The notes under the pieces are model-generated. The model saw nothing but the letters and a program-made list of their open reading frames with translations. It was not told where the DNA came from and searched no databases. From NCBI GenBank assembly GCA_964618405.1, contig CAZUAY010000196.1, positions 1 to 7,477 of the forward strand: a stretch of 7,477 nt of DNA. Reading direction: 5' to 3'. The DNA is from JBBQIY01 sp964618405 (GTDB taxonomy: Bacteria > Verrucomicrobiota > Kiritimatiellia > RFP12 > UBA3636). The stretch's first letter is position 1. Every line of letters begins with the position of its first letter. The translations under genes were made by a program, and so were the position numbers. Positions 6,488 through 7,477 of the stretch are shown here, piece after piece.

Positions 6488-7420
6488 ATGCTTGAGAGTT
6501 TTCTTATTGTAAGCCAGCAGGTTGCTATCCTCTTCATTCTCATTGCCATCGGATTTATCTGTAACAAGACGAGATTGTTGAAGCCCGAGGCAGTCAGAGG
6601 CATGACTGATCTCGTGCTTTATGCGGTGGCACCTTGTCTGCTCATCATCTCATTTCAGCGCGAATTCAATCGGCAGATGTTGGGCGTGTTAGGCGTGGCT
6701 TTTTTGGTTGGCCTCGCCTATCATCTCCTTAACGTCGCTTTCGCCCATACTGTGGTTCATGATCCCACCGATCGTCGCAAGAGGGTCCTGCGGTTTTCGC
6801 TTGTGTTTACGAATGCGGGTTACATGGCGATACCCTTGCAGCGGGCGTTGCTCGGAGAAGATGGTGTTTTCTACGGTGCAGCGGTGATTGCGGTTTTCAA
6901 CTTATTTCTCTGGAGCTATGGGCTCGTGCTGATGAGTGGCGAAAGCCGCCATGTTACTGCCAAAAACTTAATTTTGAATCCCGGTGTCATCGGGGTGTTT
7001 ATCGGCTTTGTTTTTTTTATTAGCTCCGTGACACTTCCTGCGCTTGTGGTCAAGCCTATGCAGGCGATGGCCGAATTAAACACGCCATTACCGATGCTTA
7101 TTATTGGTTATTACTTGGCAGATGCGCAATTTAGTCACGTTATGAAAGATGCTCGAGTCTACTGGGTGATGTTTCTTCGGCTTTTGGTTGTGCCGCTACT
7201 TTTGCTCGGGCTGATGTTGTTGCTGGGCGTCCGCAATCAGACGATGGTGGTGGCCTGTATCATTGCTGCTAGCGCACCGACCGCTGCGGCGACGACCATG
7301 TTTTCCGCAAAGTTCGATCAAGACACCATCCTCTCGGTTGGTCTGGTCTCGTATTCAACGTTGATCTCAATTATCACCATGCCGTTGGTTGTAGGCTTGG
7401 CGCGTTATTTGACGCGGTAG
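6488..7420 (+). CDS. AEC family transporter (auxin efflux carrier type permease)
   Basis: This 310-residue integral membrane protein has about ten hydrophobic segments, the length and arrangement usual for the AEC family of secondary transporters in the inner membrane. Landmarks are the TNAGYMAIPL motif ending the fourth helix region (Asn109 to Leu117), NPGVIGVFIGF (164-174) opening the second half, and SAPTAAATTMFSAKFDQD (262-279) near the C-terminus, all characteristic of bacterial members. Known bacterial members move small organic anions such as malate or malonate; the substrate here cannot be read from sequence. The ATG at 6488 is the first start after an in-frame TGA at 6479. A Shine-Dalgarno is weak at best (GAG at 6480-6482). 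The gene lies 62 bases after the zinc-finger gene with no terminator or clear promoter between, so readthrough is likely, though a functional link is not implied. A run of eight T (7011-7018) sits inside the coding region. Confidence 0.92.
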   Translation: MLESFLIVSQQVAILFILIAIGFICNKTRLLKPEAVRGMTDLVLYAVAPCLLIISFQREFNRQMLGVLGVAFLVGLAYHLLNVAFAHTVVHDPTDRRKRVLRFSLVFTNAGYMAIPLQRALLGEDGVFYGAAVIAVFNLFLWSYGLVLMSGESRHVTAKNLILNPGVIGVFIGFVFFISSVTLPALVVKPMQAMAELNTPLPMLIIGYYLADAQFSHVMKDARVYWVMFLRLLVVPLLLLGLMLLLGVRNQTMVVACIIAASAPTAAATTMFSAKFDQDTILSVGLVSYSTLISIITMPLVVGLARYLTR

Positions 7421-7431
7421 ACGTAATCGGT

Positions 7432-7459
7432 CAGTGACGGGGGGTGCCCCCGTTGACTG
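7432..7459 (+). terminator. Strong GC-rich hairpin after the AEC gene
   Basis: ACGGGGG (7437-7443) pairs perfectly with CCCCCGT (7447-7453) around a GTG loop. An outer CAGT (7432-7435) can pair with ACTG (7456-7459) across a small internal loop. It begins 12 bases after the AEC stop codon, where a terminator belongs. No T-run follows within the window, so it may be a transcript-stabilising or Rho-linked 3' hairpin rather than a classical intrinsic terminator. Confidence 0.5.
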
Positions 7460-7477
7460 CCCGAGTACAGTCGCGAG

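Noticed and set aside
7011..7018. T8 tract in the AEC gene as a phase-variation switch
   Set aside because: It encodes consecutive Phe/Val codons in a hydrophobic helix and the frame is intact; the composition explains it.

Overview
The window holds six protein-coding genes on a bacterial chromosome. I saw no mobile element, RNA gene or CRISPR array. Several features point to the PVC group (Verrucomicrobiota, Kiritimatiellota, Lentisphaerota): a secreted-type beta-helix protein with the GFTLTNG / DLDGNPR / VDMG.FEY motif set, a RecN with the variant ASSGE signature and DEIDANVGGE D-loop, and a long Arg-rich zinc-finger protein of a kind I associate with Verrucomicrobiota. This placement is inferred from protein style, not from a marker gene.

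Layout from left to right. Positions 2-1255 (+) are the C-terminal part of a right-handed parallel beta-helix surface or secreted protein, cut by the window edge and followed by a terminator-like hairpin. Positions 1414-3096 (+) are recN, a DNA-repair SMC-like ATPase with a GTG start and a recognisable promoter. It converges with a minus-strand pair: a stand-alone feoA-like gene (4530-4273) followed by a D-threonine aldolase / D-serine dehydratase-type PLP enzyme (4221-3115). The 51-base gap within that pair carries a perfect palindrome next to the enzyme's start. A divergent promoter region of about 155 bases separates feoA from the next plus-strand gene (4686-6425). That gene encodes a 579-residue protein with an Arg-rich disordered N-terminus, a C2H2 zinc finger, a probable winged helix and a Lys/Ala/Pro/Glu tail. 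A 310-residue AEC-family (auxin efflux carrier type) permease follows at 6488-7420, and the window ends in a strong GC-rich hairpin.

The genes do not form one obvious pathway. The aldolase is catabolic or detoxifying toward D-beta-hydroxy amino acids, FeoA is normally an accessory of ferrous-iron uptake, RecN is a housekeeping repair protein and the AEC permease exports or imports an unknown organic anion. The most interesting item is the zinc-finger/Arg-rich protein, a likely nucleic-acid-binding protein of unknown role with the best promoter in the window. Secondary points are the orphan feoA placed before a D-amino-acid enzyme without feoB, the palindrome plus A8 tract at that enzyme's start, and a repeated TAGAAT -10 element upstream of three genes.
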